A stretch of DNA of 59,752 nucleotides from Bog-159 sp049511415 (GCA_049511415.1 JBEKYC010000044.1:1-59752), one strand, 5' to 3'. Positions 43,970 to 53,631 are shown, counted from the first letter of the stretch. Numbers and translations are program-made. Notes: a model not told the origin generated them from the sequence alone.

Positions 43970-46900
43970 ATGCATTTGCACCAGAAGCTGGCTCTTGGAC
44001 TGATAGCGGTTTTGGCTTTGTTTTCGCTATCGGCCTTTGGCCAATCCATAACCACCGGTGAAATCACCGGCACGGTGACCGATCCGTCGGGAGCCGTCAT
44101 AGCCGGCGCCGGCGTCAAGCTCGCCAGTCCGGGCACGGGCAGCGTTCGAACCGACACCACAACCACATCGGGCGTTTACCGCTTTCCGTTGGTTCAGCCT
44201 GGCGAGTACCTTCTCACCATTACGGCGTCTGGTTTCCAGACTACCGAAATCAAGACCACTGTTACGCTCGGCGCAGCCGTCAGAATGGACGCGCGCCTGA
44301 ATGTCGCGACTTCATCGTCCACCATTGAGATTAGTGCCGAAGCGACCGCGATTCAAACCGAAAATGCGGACGTGCAAAGCGTATTCACCACCGAGCAGAT
44401 CCAGATGCTGCCCAACCCCGGCAACGATCTGACCTATTACGCGCAGCTTTCTCCCGGCGCCGTCATGAACACTGGCGGCGGTTATGGCAACCTCTCGGTT
44501 TTCGGCCTGCCCGGAACTTCCAACCTGTTTACTCTGAACGGCCAGAACGATAACGATCCGTTCTTGAACCTGAACAATAGCGGCGCCACCAACCTGCTCC
44601 TCGGCTCCAACGAGATGTCCGAGGTCTCGGTCACCACCAACGGTTACAGCGCCCAGTATGGCCAGTTGGCGGGTGCCCAGGTCAATTACATCACCAAAAG
44701 CGGTACGAACGAATTTCATGGCAACGCGAACTACTACTGGAACGGCCGTGCAATGAACGCCAGCGACTGGTTTAACAATGCCACCGGCGCGCCGCGGGCC
44801 TTCGATAACGTCAACCAATACTCTGCATCGCTGGGCGGACCGATCTGGAAGAACCACACTTTCTTCTTCTCCGATTACGAAGGGCTCCGTGCATTGATCC
44901 CGCTGGGCGGCACGAACGTGCGCCTGCCTTCCCAGGCGTTTGAGACCGCCGTTCTCAACAATCTGGCAACGGATGGCAACGCCAACGAGACTTCCTTCTA
45001 TAAGCAGGCGTTTGGCGCATGGAATTCAGCCATCGGAGCGAGTCGCGCGACGCCTGTGGCCAGCAGTTCATCCGACGTCCAGGGTCCCGGCTGCGGCGAT
45101 CTGACCGTATTGGCCGCCGGCCAGGCGTGCGCCGTGCAGTATTTCATCACCCCCGTAAACTTCGCGCCGGAGTGGCTTTGGACCATCCGCGTTGACCAGA
45201 ACGTCGGCGACAAGGATCGTATTTATGGCCGCTTCCAAATCGACCACGGAACCCAGCCCACTGGCACCAGCGCTCTCAGCCCCTTGTTCAGCCTGAGTTC
45301 CTATCAGCCGGAAAACCAGCAGCAGATCAGTTGGACTCACGTGTTCGGCCCGAACGCAACTAACTCGTTCACTGGATCCCATTTGTTCTATCAGGCGGGC
45401 TTCTCGTATTCCAACGTCCAGGCGACGGACGCCTTCTTTGCGCCCCAGCTCAATATCAACGACGGTTCGTTCGCCTCTCTGAACGGTCCCGAAACTGCCT
45501 TCCCGCAGGGCCGCAACGTGCAGCAAGGCCAGATTGGCGACGACTTCACCTGGACCCGCGGCAAGCAGACCTTAAAGTTTGGCGGCAACTGGCATAGGGA
45601 TTGGGTAGATGATTACGACTTCCTGGAAAATACCCAGGGAGCCATCAGTTTTGGAACCATCGACGATTTCTATAACGGCACCATCGGGGCCGGCGGCGGA
45701 TTCTCGCAGGCCTTTCCCTCGAAGACCGCTGAAAACATCGGCGTCTATAATCTTGGACTCTACGCCGAGGACGACGTCAAAATCGCGAAGAACCTGACGC
45801 TAAACTTCTCTCTGCGTGCGGATCACAATTCGAACCCGTCATGCCAGGGCAATTGCTTCGAAACGTCGGCTTCTTCCTTCTCCGATCTCAATCACGATGC
45901 GACGATCCCCTACAACCAGGCGATCCAGACCGGCCGCTCGCAGGCTTACTACAAGACGAATGCGATCGTTTGGGGACCGCGTGCAGGCTTCGCTTGGTCC
46001 GTGACTCCCAAGACTGTAGTTCGCGGCGGCGCCGGCATCTTCGGCGACGCGTTCCCGGCCTTTGTGGTTGACGGGTTTGTTGAGAATCCGCCAAATTACA
46101 ATGCCATTAGCTTGCCGGGCTCGCTATATGCCACCAGTCCTGCGGCTCCGGGCGTTCCCGGAAGCGTTTTCAGCATTGCCAGCAGCACCAATGCTTCGCT
46201 GATTTCCGGCTTCAATTCGGGTGGGACCTTGGCGTCGCTCACGGCCGCCAATCCGACCTTCGCGCCGCCCAATCTGGTCACGATGGACCCCTTCATTTCG
46301 CAGCCGCGCTATTACGAGTGGAACCTGGAAGTCCAGCAGGATCTCGGCTGGCACACCGTATTGAGCGCCAATTATGTCGGTAATCATGGCGTGAAGGAGC
46401 CTATCAACAATCAGGGACTCAACGCCTTCTGCCCCTCGGGCTGCGGCCCCGGCGTCCCGCTTCCGACCTCTGCGCCGGATGAACGGTTCGGCTTCGTGCA
46501 GGAATTCCAGAGCTCCGGGGTTTCCCGTTACAACGGCCTGGTGATCTCGCTCCGGCATGCCCTGACGAACCACCTGTCCTTTGGCATCAACTATACCTAC
46601 AGCCATGCCACGGACATCGTCTCCAATGGCGGACTGTTGCCGTTCAGCTTCCAGGGCCAGGGCAGCATCCTGAGTCCCGAGGATCCCTACAACATTCGCG
46701 CCTATAACTACGGCAACGCGGACTATGACATCCGTCACTATATCTCCGCGAATTATGTCGTCGACGATCTCCTGCGGGCCTTTCACTTCACCAAGGGATC
46801 CAACGCCATCTTCGGCGGCTGGACTCTGTCCGGTACCCTGTTAGATCACACCGGCTTCCCCTTCACCGCGACCCAGAACAATTCGTTGATTCCGAATTAT

Positions 46901-47329
46901 GGTGGCACGGTATTTGCCCAACCCATCACCACGGGTTACCCGTCGTGCGGCCCATCTGCTTCCTTTACCAACAACACGCCCTGCCTGTTGCCCGCCGATT
47001 TCGCGCCTTCGATGAGCACTTTGGGGCAGTTCCTGTTGTTCGCCAGCCAGAACCGCAATCAGTATCGCGGCCCCGGCTTCTTTGACACCGACATGAGCGT
47101 CTCGAAACAGATTCCGATTCGTGAACACATTACGCTGGGTATCGGCGTACAGGTGTTCAATCTGTTCAATCACCCGAACTTCGGCCAGCCCCAAAGCAAT
47201 ATCGACAACCCAGGTGCTTTCGGTCAGGTCTTTAGTTTGGTTAGCGAGCCTACGTCCATTCTGGGATCTTTCCTCGGCGGCGATGCCGCTCCGCGCTTGA
47301 TCCAATTGCACGGCACCCTCCGCTTCTAG
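43970..47329 (+). CDS. TonB-dependent receptor with carboxypeptidase-regulatory N-terminal domain (Oar-like)
   Basis: The 1119-residue protein has a signal peptide (LGLIAVLALFSLSAFGQS). A CarboxypepD_reg-like domain follows (GEITGTVTDPSGAVIAGAGV, TTSGVYRFPLVQPGEYLLTI, about residues 27-110). A plug-like region contains FGLPGTSNLFTLNGQNDNDP and the receptor motif GAQVNYITKSGTNEFHGNAN. The beta-barrel fills the rest and ends in a C-terminal phenylalanine (HGTLRF), as in outer-membrane proteins. Such Oar-like receptors are numerous in Solibacter and take up or bind large substrates; the substrate is unknown. A strong Shine-Dalgarno sequence precedes it, and a terminator hairpin lies downstream. 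Confidence 0.95.
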   Translation: MHLHQKLALGLIAVLALFSLSAFGQSITTGEITGTVTDPSGAVIAGAGVKLASPGTGSVRTDTTTTSGVYRFPLVQPGEYLLTITASGFQTTEIKTTVTLGAAVRMDARLNVATSSSTIEISAEATAIQTENADVQSVFTTEQIQMLPNPGNDLTYYAQLSPGAVMNTGGGYGNLSVFGLPGTSNLFTLNGQNDNDPFLNLNNSGATNLLLGSNEMSEVSVTTNGYSAQYGQLAGAQVNYITKSGTNEFHGNANYYWNGRAMNASDWFNNATGAPRAFDNVNQYSASLGGPIWKNHTFFFSDYEGLRALIPLGGTNVRLPSQAFETAVLNNLATDGNANETSFYKQAFGAWNSAIGASRATPVASSSSDVQGPGCGDLTVLAAGQACAVQYFITPVNFAPEWLWTIRVDQNVGDKDRIYGRFQIDHGTQPTGTSALSPLFSLSSYQPENQQQISWTHVFGPNATNSFTGSHLFYQAGFSYSNVQATDAFFAPQLNINDGSFASLNGPETAFPQGRNVQQGQIGDDFTWTRGKQTLKFGGNWHRDWVDDYDFLENTQGAISFGTIDDFYNGTIGAGGGFSQAFPSKTAENIGVYNLGLYAEDDVKIAKNLTLNFSLRADHNSNPSCQGNCFETSASSFSDLNHDATIPYNQAIQTGRSQAYYKTNAIVWGPRAGFAWSVTPKTVVRGGAGIFGDAFPAFVVDGFVENPPNYNAISLPGSLYATSPAAPGVPGSVFSIASSTNASLISGFNSGGTLASLTAANPTFAPPNLVTMDPFISQPRYYEWNLEVQQDLGWHTVLSANYVGNHGVKEPINNQGLNAFCPSGCGPGVPLPTSAPDERFGFVQEFQSSGVSRYNGLVISLRHALTNHLSFGINYTYSHATDIVSNGGLLPFSFQGQGSILSPEDPYNIRAYNYGNADYDIRHYISANYVVDDLLRAFHFTKGSNAIFGGWTLSGTLLDHTGFPFTATQNNSLIPNYGGTVFAQPITTGYPSCGPSASFTNNTPCLLPADFAPSMSTLGQFLLFASQNRNQYRGPGFFDTDMSVSKQIPIREHITLGIGVQVFNLFNHPNFGQPQSNIDNPGAFGQVFSLVSEPTSILGSFLGGDAAPRLIQLHGTLRF

Positions 47330-47339
47330 TAACCGGGGC

Positions 47340-47367
47340 GGACTTTAGTCCGTGGGGCGTCAGCCCC
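47340..47367. repeat. Two consecutive short hairpins (possible REP-like element)
   Basis: GGACTTTAGTCC (47340-47351) and GGGGCGTCAGCCCC (47354-47367) are perfect short inverted repeats placed back to back between the TonB-receptor stop and the terminator. The arrangement resembles intergenic palindromic repeats seen in multiple copies in some soil bacteria, but only one copy is present here. Confidence 0.45.
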
Positions 47368-47372
47368 GCCGC

Positions 47373-47404
47373 AAAAGGGGGAACCGAAAGGTTCCCCCTT
47401 TTTT
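47373..47404 (+). terminator. Rho-independent terminator after TonB receptor
   Basis: GGGGGAACC (47377-47385), a GAAA loop and GGTTCCCCC (47390-47398) form a perfect 9-bp stem. It is followed by six T (47399-47404) and preceded by AAAA, which extends the stem and would also serve the opposite strand. It ends transcription of the receptor before the VWFA gene at 47431. Confidence 0.92.
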
Positions 47405-47430
47405 GTCGTACCCTCAAGAGAGAGGACATC

Positions 47431-49602
47431 ATGCGCGCCTTATCTCTCGCCTGCGTCAGCCTCGCCTGCCTGCCGCTCTGCGCGCAGGAGTCGAGCGCTC
47501 CTGTAATCCGCAGCACCACTCAGGAAGTCCTGCTGGACGCCGTTGTCCGTGACAAAAAGGAGCGCCCCATCCGCAACCTCAAGCCGGAAGAGGTGCGCGT
47601 GCTGGAAGACGGTGTTCCCCAAAAGCTGACCACCTTCCGCTTTACCGATACCGACGCCGATGAACAAGCGCCACCCAACCCCCAGCCAGGCGCTCAACCA
47701 GCCGCCGCTGCGCACCCTTCGAGCCATCCACCGGCGCTCAATCCGCTGCACAACCTCAACATCGTCACCATCGTCTTCGAGCGTATGGGACCGCGCAGCC
47801 GCCTGTTTGCCCAACAGGCCGCCGCCGAATTCCTGGCCAACGAGTTCCGCGCCAATACCTACGGCGGCGTCTTCAGCCTGGACTACCGCCTGAACGCGCT
47901 GCAGCCCTACACCAACAATCAGGACCTGTTGCGCAAAGCCATCTCACGTGCCACCACCGGCAACTACACCGAATTCCGCAAAGATTCCGAAAACGTGCTC
48001 AACAACTTGGCGGTGGAGATCTCCAGCGGCCGCAGCGGCATCACGATTGCGACGGCGGGTGGCGATCCATTCCAGAGCACCGGCGCCGCCACGCAGGGCG
48101 CCGAATCCCCAGGCCTGAACTCGGACGGTCAGATGGCCATTGCGCGCCTGGTCTGGAAGCAGATGGGCATGGTCACCTATGGCGCCGGCTGGCGATCGCT
48201 CGACGGCCTGCGCGCGCTGGTCCAGGCGCAGGCCGAACTGCCCGGCCGCAAAACCGTGCTGCTGCTCTCCGAGGGCTTAGTGGTGCCGTGGGAGGTCGAA
48301 GACATGTTCCGGGCCGTAATCAATGCCGCCAATCGCGCCAATGTGAGCATCTATTGCGTGGATGTGACGGGCCTCTCCATCCACTCCCCCACCCAGCCCG
48401 GCACGGACCTGCTGCGCACCGGCGCGCAGATCAGTGCCAACCAGAACATGGGCATGAATCGCAACGGCGATGCCAATTCAGCCGACCAGAACATGGATAT
48501 GTTCCACCAGGACGACACGGTGGAAATGAGCCTGCACGCCAATCCGCAGGCGGCCATGTCGGAGTTGGCGGAATCCACCGGCGGCTTTCTGGTCGCCAAC
48601 ACCAATGACACGGCCAAACCGCTGCATCGCGTGATGGAAGACGTGCGCGCGCACTACGAGCTGAGCTACGTGCCTACTTCCCAGAACTACGACGGCCACT
48701 TCCGCAAAATCGAAGTACAGGTCACGCGGCCTGGCGCGCAGGTGCAGACCCGCACCGGATATTTCGCGCTGCCCACCCTCGCCGGCGAGGTCCTGCAGCC
48801 ATTCGAAATGACGGCCCTCAACGCCCTCAACACCAAGCCTCAGCCGAAAGCCTTCGAATACCGCGCGCAGGCCTTGCCGTTCCGCGGCGCGCACGATGCC
48901 GTGCAGTATTCCATGGTCTTCCAGGTGCCATTGCAGAATCTCTCCTACCGGGAAAACAAGCAGTCGGCCAAACTGCGCACGCACATTTCGCTGCTGGCGT
49001 TATGGAAGGACGCGGACGGCCAGGTGGCCGCCAAAGTAAGCCGGGATCTGGCCAACGACATTCCCGCGGATAAGTTTGACGCCTTCACCCGCGGCGACCT
49101 GACCTTCACCGAGCCGGTATCGGTTGCGCCCGGCCGGTACACGCTGGAGACCGCCGTGGTGGATCAGGAGAATGGCTCGGCCAGTGTCAGGCGCGCGGCC
49201 GTGGTGGTGGCGGGGCAGGCCGGCGTGGGCCTCAGCGATATCATCCCCGTGCGCCGAGTAGATCCCCTGGATGGCCCGCGCGATCCGGCCGATCCGCTGC
49301 AGTTCGCCGCCGGCAAAATCACGCCATCGCTGGACGCGGCGTACAAGGCGGGCGCCGATCTTCCCCTGTATATGGTGGTGTATCCCGCATCCGCAACCGA
49401 TGCGCCGCACCTGACGATGGAAGTTTTCGAGGACGGCAAGCGCATTTCCCGCACCTCCCCGGACCTTCCCGCGCCCGACCAGTTCGGCGTCATCCCCTTC
49501 ATGAGCAGCATCCAGCCCGGCCCCGGCCAATACGAAGTCAAGGTCACCGTGCGCCAGGGCGCATCCGCCGCCAGCCGCATGATCGCCTTGCGCGTGCAGT
49601 AA
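47431..49602 (+). CDS. VWFA-related Acidobacterial domain exported protein
   Basis: The 723-residue protein has a signal peptide (MRALSLACVSLACLPLCAQE). TTQEVLLDAVVRDKKERPIR then LKPEEVRVLEDGVPQKLTTF is the start of the VWFA-related Acidobacterial domain (TIGR03436). The VWA-like core follows (LNIVTIVFERMG, PGRKTVLLLSEGLVVPWEVE, VSIYCVDVTGLS, STGGFLVANTNDTAKPLHRV), ending in YELSYVPTSQNYDGHFRKIE. The C-terminal 250 residues are beta-rich (GRYTLETAVVDQENGSASVR). Function is unknown; surface or periplasmic protein binding is inferred. It precedes the cysteine-cluster gene by 27 bp. Confidence 0.93.
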   Translation: MRALSLACVSLACLPLCAQESSAPVIRSTTQEVLLDAVVRDKKERPIRNLKPEEVRVLEDGVPQKLTTFRFTDTDADEQAPPNPQPGAQPAAAAHPSSHPPALNPLHNLNIVTIVFERMGPRSRLFAQQAAAEFLANEFRANTYGGVFSLDYRLNALQPYTNNQDLLRKAISRATTGNYTEFRKDSENVLNNLAVEISSGRSGITIATAGGDPFQSTGAATQGAESPGLNSDGQMAIARLVWKQMGMVTYGAGWRSLDGLRALVQAQAELPGRKTVLLLSEGLVVPWEVEDMFRAVINAANRANVSIYCVDVTGLSIHSPTQPGTDLLRTGAQISANQNMGMNRNGDANSADQNMDMFHQDDTVEMSLHANPQAAMSELAESTGGFLVANTNDTAKPLHRVMEDVRAHYELSYVPTSQNYDGHFRKIEVQVTRPGAQVQTRTGYFALPTLAGEVLQPFEMTALNALNTKPQPKAFEYRAQALPFRGAHDAVQYSMVFQVPLQNLSYRENKQSAKLRTHISLLALWKDADGQVAAKVSRDLANDIPADKFDAFTRGDLTFTEPVSVAPGRYTLETAVVDQENGSASVRRAAVVVAGQAGVGLSDIIPVRRVDPLDGPRDPADPLQFAAGKITPSLDAAYKAGADLPLYMVVYPASATDAPHLTMEVFEDGKRISRTSPDLPAPDQFGVIPFMSSIQPGPGQYEVKVTVRQGASAASRMIALRVQ

Positions 49603-49629
49603 GCCGCATTTCCCTTACAATGAACAGAA

Positions 49630-50028
49630 ATGCGATTCGAGTGCCAGCCAGGCTGCACCGCCTGTTGTGAACGCAAGGGATTCGTTTACCTGACCGAGGA
49701 CGACATCCGGCGCGCCGCCGCCTTCCTGGGTCTCCCGGCGGCGGTCTTCGAGAAGCGCTACGTCTACCGCACCAAAAACCTGCGCCGCCTGCGCACGCCG
49801 CGCGGCGCGCAATGCCGTTTTCTGCGCGCGGACGGTTGCTCCATCCATCCCGCCAAGCCCACTCAGTGCCGCATCTTTCCGTTCTGGCCCGAATTGACTG
49901 AGGACCGGCGCGAGTGGCACAAAACCGCCGCGTGGTGCCCCGGCATCGGCAAAGGCGAACTGGTGCAAATCGAAACGGTCAACGAACTGGCGGGCGAGAT
50001 GCGCGCGGCTTACCCCTCGATGTACTGA
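49630..50028 (+). CDS. YkgJ family cysteine-cluster protein
   Basis: The 132-residue protein has the N-terminal pattern FECQPGCTACCERKGFVYLT (Cys5, 9, 12, 13). A later group (AQCRFLRADGCSIHPAKPTQ then CRIFPFWPE) and a final WCPGIGKG complete the set. This matches the YkgJ/UPF0153 family, thought to bind zinc or an iron-sulfur cluster. The gene lies 16 bp before mbfA, suggesting a link to iron handling. No enzyme activity is assigned. Confidence 0.92.
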   Translation: MRFECQPGCTACCERKGFVYLTEDDIRRAAAFLGLPAAVFEKRYVYRTKNLRRLRTPRGAQCRFLRADGCSIHPAKPTQCRIFPFWPELTEDRREWHKTAAWCPGIGKGELVQIETVNELAGEMRAAYPSMY

Positions 50029-50044
50029 CATTACTGGAGACTGA

Positions 50045-51001
50045 ATGGCGAAAAACTTCAAAGACCTGACCGAACGCGAGATCCTGGCGCTGGCTGTGTC
50101 GCTCGAAGAAGAAGACGGCCGTGTCTACGGAGACTTTGTGGATGGCCTGCGCGAAACTTACCCGGCCACCGCCAAAATGTTCGAGGAGATGCAGGCGCAG
50201 GAGAATGGCCATCGCCGCGCGCTGATCGACACGTATCAGCAGCGCTTCGGCGAACACATCCCTCTCATTCGCCGCCAGGACGTGAAGGGCTTCATCACGC
50301 GCCGCCCTGTGTGGCTGGTGCGTCCGTTGGGTATCAACGTCGTGCGCAAACAGGCCGAGATCATGGAACTGGAAACGCGGCAGTTCTATGAGAAGGCCCA
50401 GGAGCGCGTTACCGACGCGTCCACCCGCAAACTGCTCGGCGATCTGGCGGAGATCGAGCGCCAGCACCAGGCCGCCGCGACGTCGCTTGAACAGGAACTG
50501 ACGCCCAACGTACGCCAGCAGGAGGAAGCTGCCAGCCGCCGCCTGTTCATGCTGCAGATCGTGCAGCCGGGTTTGGCCGGCTTGATGGACGGCTCGGTCT
50601 CCACGCTGGCGCCCTTGTTCGCCGCGGCCTTCGCCACGCACAAGAGTCACGACGCCTTCCTGGTGGGACTGGCGGCCTCGGTCGGCGCGGGTATCTCCAT
50701 GGGCTTCGCCGAAGCGCTCTCCGATGACGGTTCGCTCACCGGCCGCGGTCACCCCTGGGTCCGCGGCTTGGTTTGCGGATTGATGACGACCGCCGGCGGC
50801 ATCGGACATACCATGCCGTTCCTTATCCCAGGTTTCCATATCGCATTTACCGCCGCCGTGCTGGTGGTGGCTGTAGAGTTGGGCGTGATCAGCTACATCC
50901 GCCATCGCTATATGGACAGCCCGTTTTTGACAGCGACCTTGCAGGTCGTGGTAGGCGGAGTATTGGTATTCCTGGCGGGAATCCTGATCGGCAGTTCCTA
51001 A
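50045..51001 (+). CDS. mbfA: Ferritin-like/VIT1 fusion iron exporter (MbfA type)
   Basis: The 318-residue protein has an N-terminal ferritin-like (erythrin) domain with metal-ligand glutamates: LAVSLEEEDGRVYGDFVDGL, EEMQAQENGHRRAL, EIMELETRQFYEKA and LAEIERQHQAA. The C-terminal VIT1-like membrane domain has PGLAGLMDGSVSTLAPLFAA, GISMGFAEALSDDGSLTGRG and three further helices. MbfA in Rhizobiales exports iron and protects against iron and peroxide stress. The ribosome binding site GGAG lies a few bases upstream. The link to the YkgJ protein suggests an iron module. Confidence 0.93.
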   Translation: MAKNFKDLTEREILALAVSLEEEDGRVYGDFVDGLRETYPATAKMFEEMQAQENGHRRALIDTYQQRFGEHIPLIRRQDVKGFITRRPVWLVRPLGINVVRKQAEIMELETRQFYEKAQERVTDASTRKLLGDLAEIERQHQAAATSLEQELTPNVRQQEEAASRRLFMLQIVQPGLAGLMDGSVSTLAPLFAAAFATHKSHDAFLVGLAASVGAGISMGFAEALSDDGSLTGRGHPWVRGLVCGLMTTAGGIGHTMPFLIPGFHIAFTAAVLVVAVELGVISYIRHRYMDSPFLTATLQVVVGGVLVFLAGILIGSS

Positions 51002-51040
51002 CATTCGCGCTGCTAAGGATCTCGTGCTAAGTTAGCCCTC

Positions 51041-51442
51041 ATGTCGCAAGCGAACGTTGATCTGATCCGCAGCCTGTACGCCGCCTTCGCCCGCGGCGAC
51101 GGTCCGGCCATCCTAGCCTGCATGGATTTCGGCCTGGTCTGGAACGAAGCGGAAGGATTCCCCTACGCCGACGGGAATCCCTACCACGGCCCATTCGCCG
51201 TTGCCCAGGGCGTATTCCTCCGCCTGGCAACCGAATGGGATAATTTCCAGGCCGTGCCCGCCGACTTTCTCGATGCCGGCGACTCGGTGGTGGTCCAGGG
51301 CCGTTATCGCGCCACTTACAAGGCTACCGGCGTTTCCATCGATGCCCAGTTCGCTCACTTCTACCGCCTGCATGACGGCAAAATAGTGGCGTTCCAGCAG
51401 TACACCGACACCGCTCAGGCCGCTCGTGCCATACACGGCTAG
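51041..51442 (+). CDS. NTF2-like (SnoaL/ketosteroid isomerase-like) protein
   Basis: The 133-residue protein has the cone fold pattern NVDLIRSLYAAFARGDGPAI, FGLVWNEAEGFPYADGNPYH, DAGDSVVVQGRYRATYKATG and FAHFYRLHDGKIVAFQQYTD. This is a typical SnoaL-like protein. It may bind or convert a small hydrophobic molecule; the sequence gives no specific substrate. It lies 39 bp after mbfA and converges with the DUF192 gene. Confidence 0.9.
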   Translation: MSQANVDLIRSLYAAFARGDGPAILACMDFGLVWNEAEGFPYADGNPYHGPFAVAQGVFLRLATEWDNFQAVPADFLDAGDSVVVQGRYRATYKATGVSIDAQFAHFYRLHDGKIVAFQQYTDTAQAARAIHG

Positions 51443-51456
51443 CGCGCGCCCCGCCT

Positions 51457-51801
51457 TTAGTGGTTTTCCATTTCTAATTGGTCGCCGGCCTGCGTGCCAC
51501 TGGCCTCGACAGCGCCTGCGGGCAACTCCAGAATGGAATGCGCCGTCAGGCAAGCCGACAAGCGCCAAGGAACCATGCGATGGCGCACCTTCTTCACTTT
51601 CTTATTGCGATCCAGGTAAACCAGATCGATGTCGAATTTCATGAAGAAGCTGTGCACGGATTCGCAGGGCACAATCCACAATCCCTGGCCGGGGTTCAAG
51701 CTGCTGTGCTTCAGCAATCCCGTGCGCCGCTTCTCGCTGGTGTCGGCGACATCCGCTGAGTCGGCCAGCACGGTTTGGCGAGTTTGATTGCGAACAACCA
51801 T
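51457..51801 (-). CDS. DUF192 protein
   Basis: The 114-residue protein starts best at ATG 51801 (MVVRNQTRQTVLADSADVAD); a longer frame upstream has no conserved sequence. SEKRRTGLLKHSSLNPGQGL, then ESVHSFFMKFDIDLVYLDRN and LELPAGAVEASGTQAGDQLE, match DUF192. Many family members are exported, but no signal peptide is visible here. Function is unknown. The gene is divergent from the second VWFA gene. Confidence 0.88.
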   Translation of the reverse strand: MVVRNQTRQTVLADSADVADTSEKRRTGLLKHSSLNPGQGLWIVPCESVHSFFMKFDIDLVYLDRNKKVKKVRHRMVPWRLSACLTAHSILELPAGAVEASGTQAGDQLEMENH

Positions 51802-51893
51802 TTTCCAGCTACGTTTATAGCACGGCTTAGGCCGGCAGGAACACTTGCGATCACCAAAGTTAATCACCGTCCCAGGGAGTAGAATGTGAACGT

Positions 51894-53627
51894 ATGCATC
51901 ACTTCAGTTGGTTGCGGATCGTGCCGTTATGCGCGATGCTGTTCGCTCCGCGTGCCGCCCCACAGAACCAGCCGGCCGCCGAAGTCGCCACCAAGGAGGC
52001 ACCCGCGACCTTCACCTCCCGCGTCAACTTGGTCCCCGTCACGGTCGTCGTGCGTGATCGCGACGGCCATGCGGTCGGCAATCTCACCAAGGACGATTTC
52101 CGTCTGCTGGACAGCGGCAAGCCGCAAGTAATCGCCAGATTCTCGATTGAAAAGCCCGCCGCGCCGGTGGTCATCTCCAAGGAATCGGCGGACCTGGAGC
52201 CAGGTGTCGCCCCCAGCCCGGTCGCGCCCCGCGCGGAGGGTGTGCCCGCGGCGCCTGTAGCCGCCGAACATTTTGTCGCCTACCTGTTCGACGATGTCCA
52301 CGCCAAAATGGAGGACTTGCAGCGCTCCCGCGATGCCGCTTCGGCAGTGATCGCGGGTTCGATGCTGCCGGCCGACCGCGCCGCCATATACACGGTCTCC
52401 GGCCAAATCGTGCAGGAATTTACCGATGATCAGGCGAAGTTACGCGAGGCCCTGGCGCGGTTGCGCCCCGCCCCCATCAGCGGCGGTATCGGCCACGGTA
52501 TCGACTGTCCCGACATCAGTTACTATCTGGCCGACCGCATGATCGATTTCAATGACCAGCAGGCTATCGCCGTGGCTCTTTCGAATTACCAGGCATGCAG
52601 TAACAATCCCTACGCCACCAGTAGCGAAGTGATTGGAATCGCGCAAGGTGTCCTGCATAGCGGGGAGCATGAGACCCGCGTCGCCGCCAGCGTGTTAGTC
52701 CAGGTCATCCGCCGCATGGCATCCTTACCCGGACAACGCAGCCTGATTCTGGCCTCGCCCGGTTTCTTTGTCACGTTTGGCGATCACCCCGAATTCATGG
52801 ACATCATCAGCCGCGCGGTGCGCGCCAACGTCATCATCAGCAGCCTGGACATTCGGGGCTTATGGACGCCAGCCGGCTACGATGCATCCAGGCCGACTCC
52901 CGGAGGAGGGCCGATGGCCATCACGATGATCAATCAGTACATGGAGCAGGAGGCCCTGGCCCAGGAAGATGTGCTGGAGGATCTGGCCCACTCCACGGGC
53001 GGCGAATGGTTTCACGCCAATAATGATCTCGGCGCTGGATTCCGCCGTCTGGCATCTGCGCCGGAGTTTATCTACGTATTAGCGTTCACGCCGGAACAGC
53101 TGAAGTCGGACGGCAAGTTTCACAAGCTGCAGGTCACTCTTCGCGATGGCAAAGGCCTGAGCGTGCAGGCGCGCAAGGGTTATTATGCCCCCCGGCGAGA
53201 CACCGAAGCCGTGGATCAGGCCAAGCAGGACATCGAGGATGCCGTCTTCTCCCGTTCCGTGGTGAAAGACATTCCCCTCCAAATACACACCCAGTTCTTT
53301 CGCGCCGAAGGGGACAACGCCAGCATTACCGTCGTCGCCCAACTCGACATCCGAAGCTTGCCGTACCGCAAAGCGGAAGGCCGCAACGAGGACACCATCA
53401 CCATCGTTGCCGCCCTCTTCGACATCAATGGGAACTATGTCGCCGGCTCCCAGAAGATACTCGACCTCAAGTTGAAAGACGAAACTCTTCGCACGCGGCT
53501 AGATTCGGGTATCCGCGTCAAGAACAGTTTTGATGTAAAGGTGGGGACCTATGCGGTGCGTGTCGTAGCCAGGGACAGCGAGGGACAGACTATGGCTTCC
53601 GATAACACGGTAGCTGACATTCAATAG
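51894..53627 (+). CDS. VWFA-related Acidobacterial domain exported protein (second copy)
   Basis: The 577-residue protein has an N-terminal export sequence (MHHFSWLRIVPLCAMLFAPR). SRVNLVPVTVVVRDRDGHAV and LTKDDFRLLDSGKPQVIARF start the TIGR03436-type domain. EHFVAYLFDDVHAKMEDLQR, LPADRAAIYTVSGQIVQEFT and LPGQRSLILASPGFFVTFGD form the VWA-like core. LAHSTGGEWFHANNDLGAGF and EFIYVLAFTPEQLKSDGKFH follow, then a beta-rich C-terminal region. It differs from the copy at 47431 in spacing and lacks its Asn/Met-rich insert, so the two are not a recent duplication. Function is unknown. Confidence 0.93.
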   Translation: MHHFSWLRIVPLCAMLFAPRAAPQNQPAAEVATKEAPATFTSRVNLVPVTVVVRDRDGHAVGNLTKDDFRLLDSGKPQVIARFSIEKPAAPVVISKESADLEPGVAPSPVAPRAEGVPAAPVAAEHFVAYLFDDVHAKMEDLQRSRDAASAVIAGSMLPADRAAIYTVSGQIVQEFTDDQAKLREALARLRPAPISGGIGHGIDCPDISYYLADRMIDFNDQQAIAVALSNYQACSNNPYATSSEVIGIAQGVLHSGEHETRVAASVLVQVIRRMASLPGQRSLILASPGFFVTFGDHPEFMDIISRAVRANVIISSLDIRGLWTPAGYDASRPTPGGGPMAITMINQYMEQEALAQEDVLEDLAHSTGGEWFHANNDLGAGFRRLASAPEFIYVLAFTPEQLKSDGKFHKLQVTLRDGKGLSVQARKGYYAPRRDTEAVDQAKQDIEDAVFSRSVVKDIPLQIHTQFFRAEGDNASITVVAQLDIRSLPYRKAEGRNEDTITIVAALFDINGNYVAGSQKILDLKLKDETLRTRLDSGIRVKNSFDVKVGTYAVRVVARDSEGQTMASDNTVADIQ

Positions 53628-53631
53628 TGCC

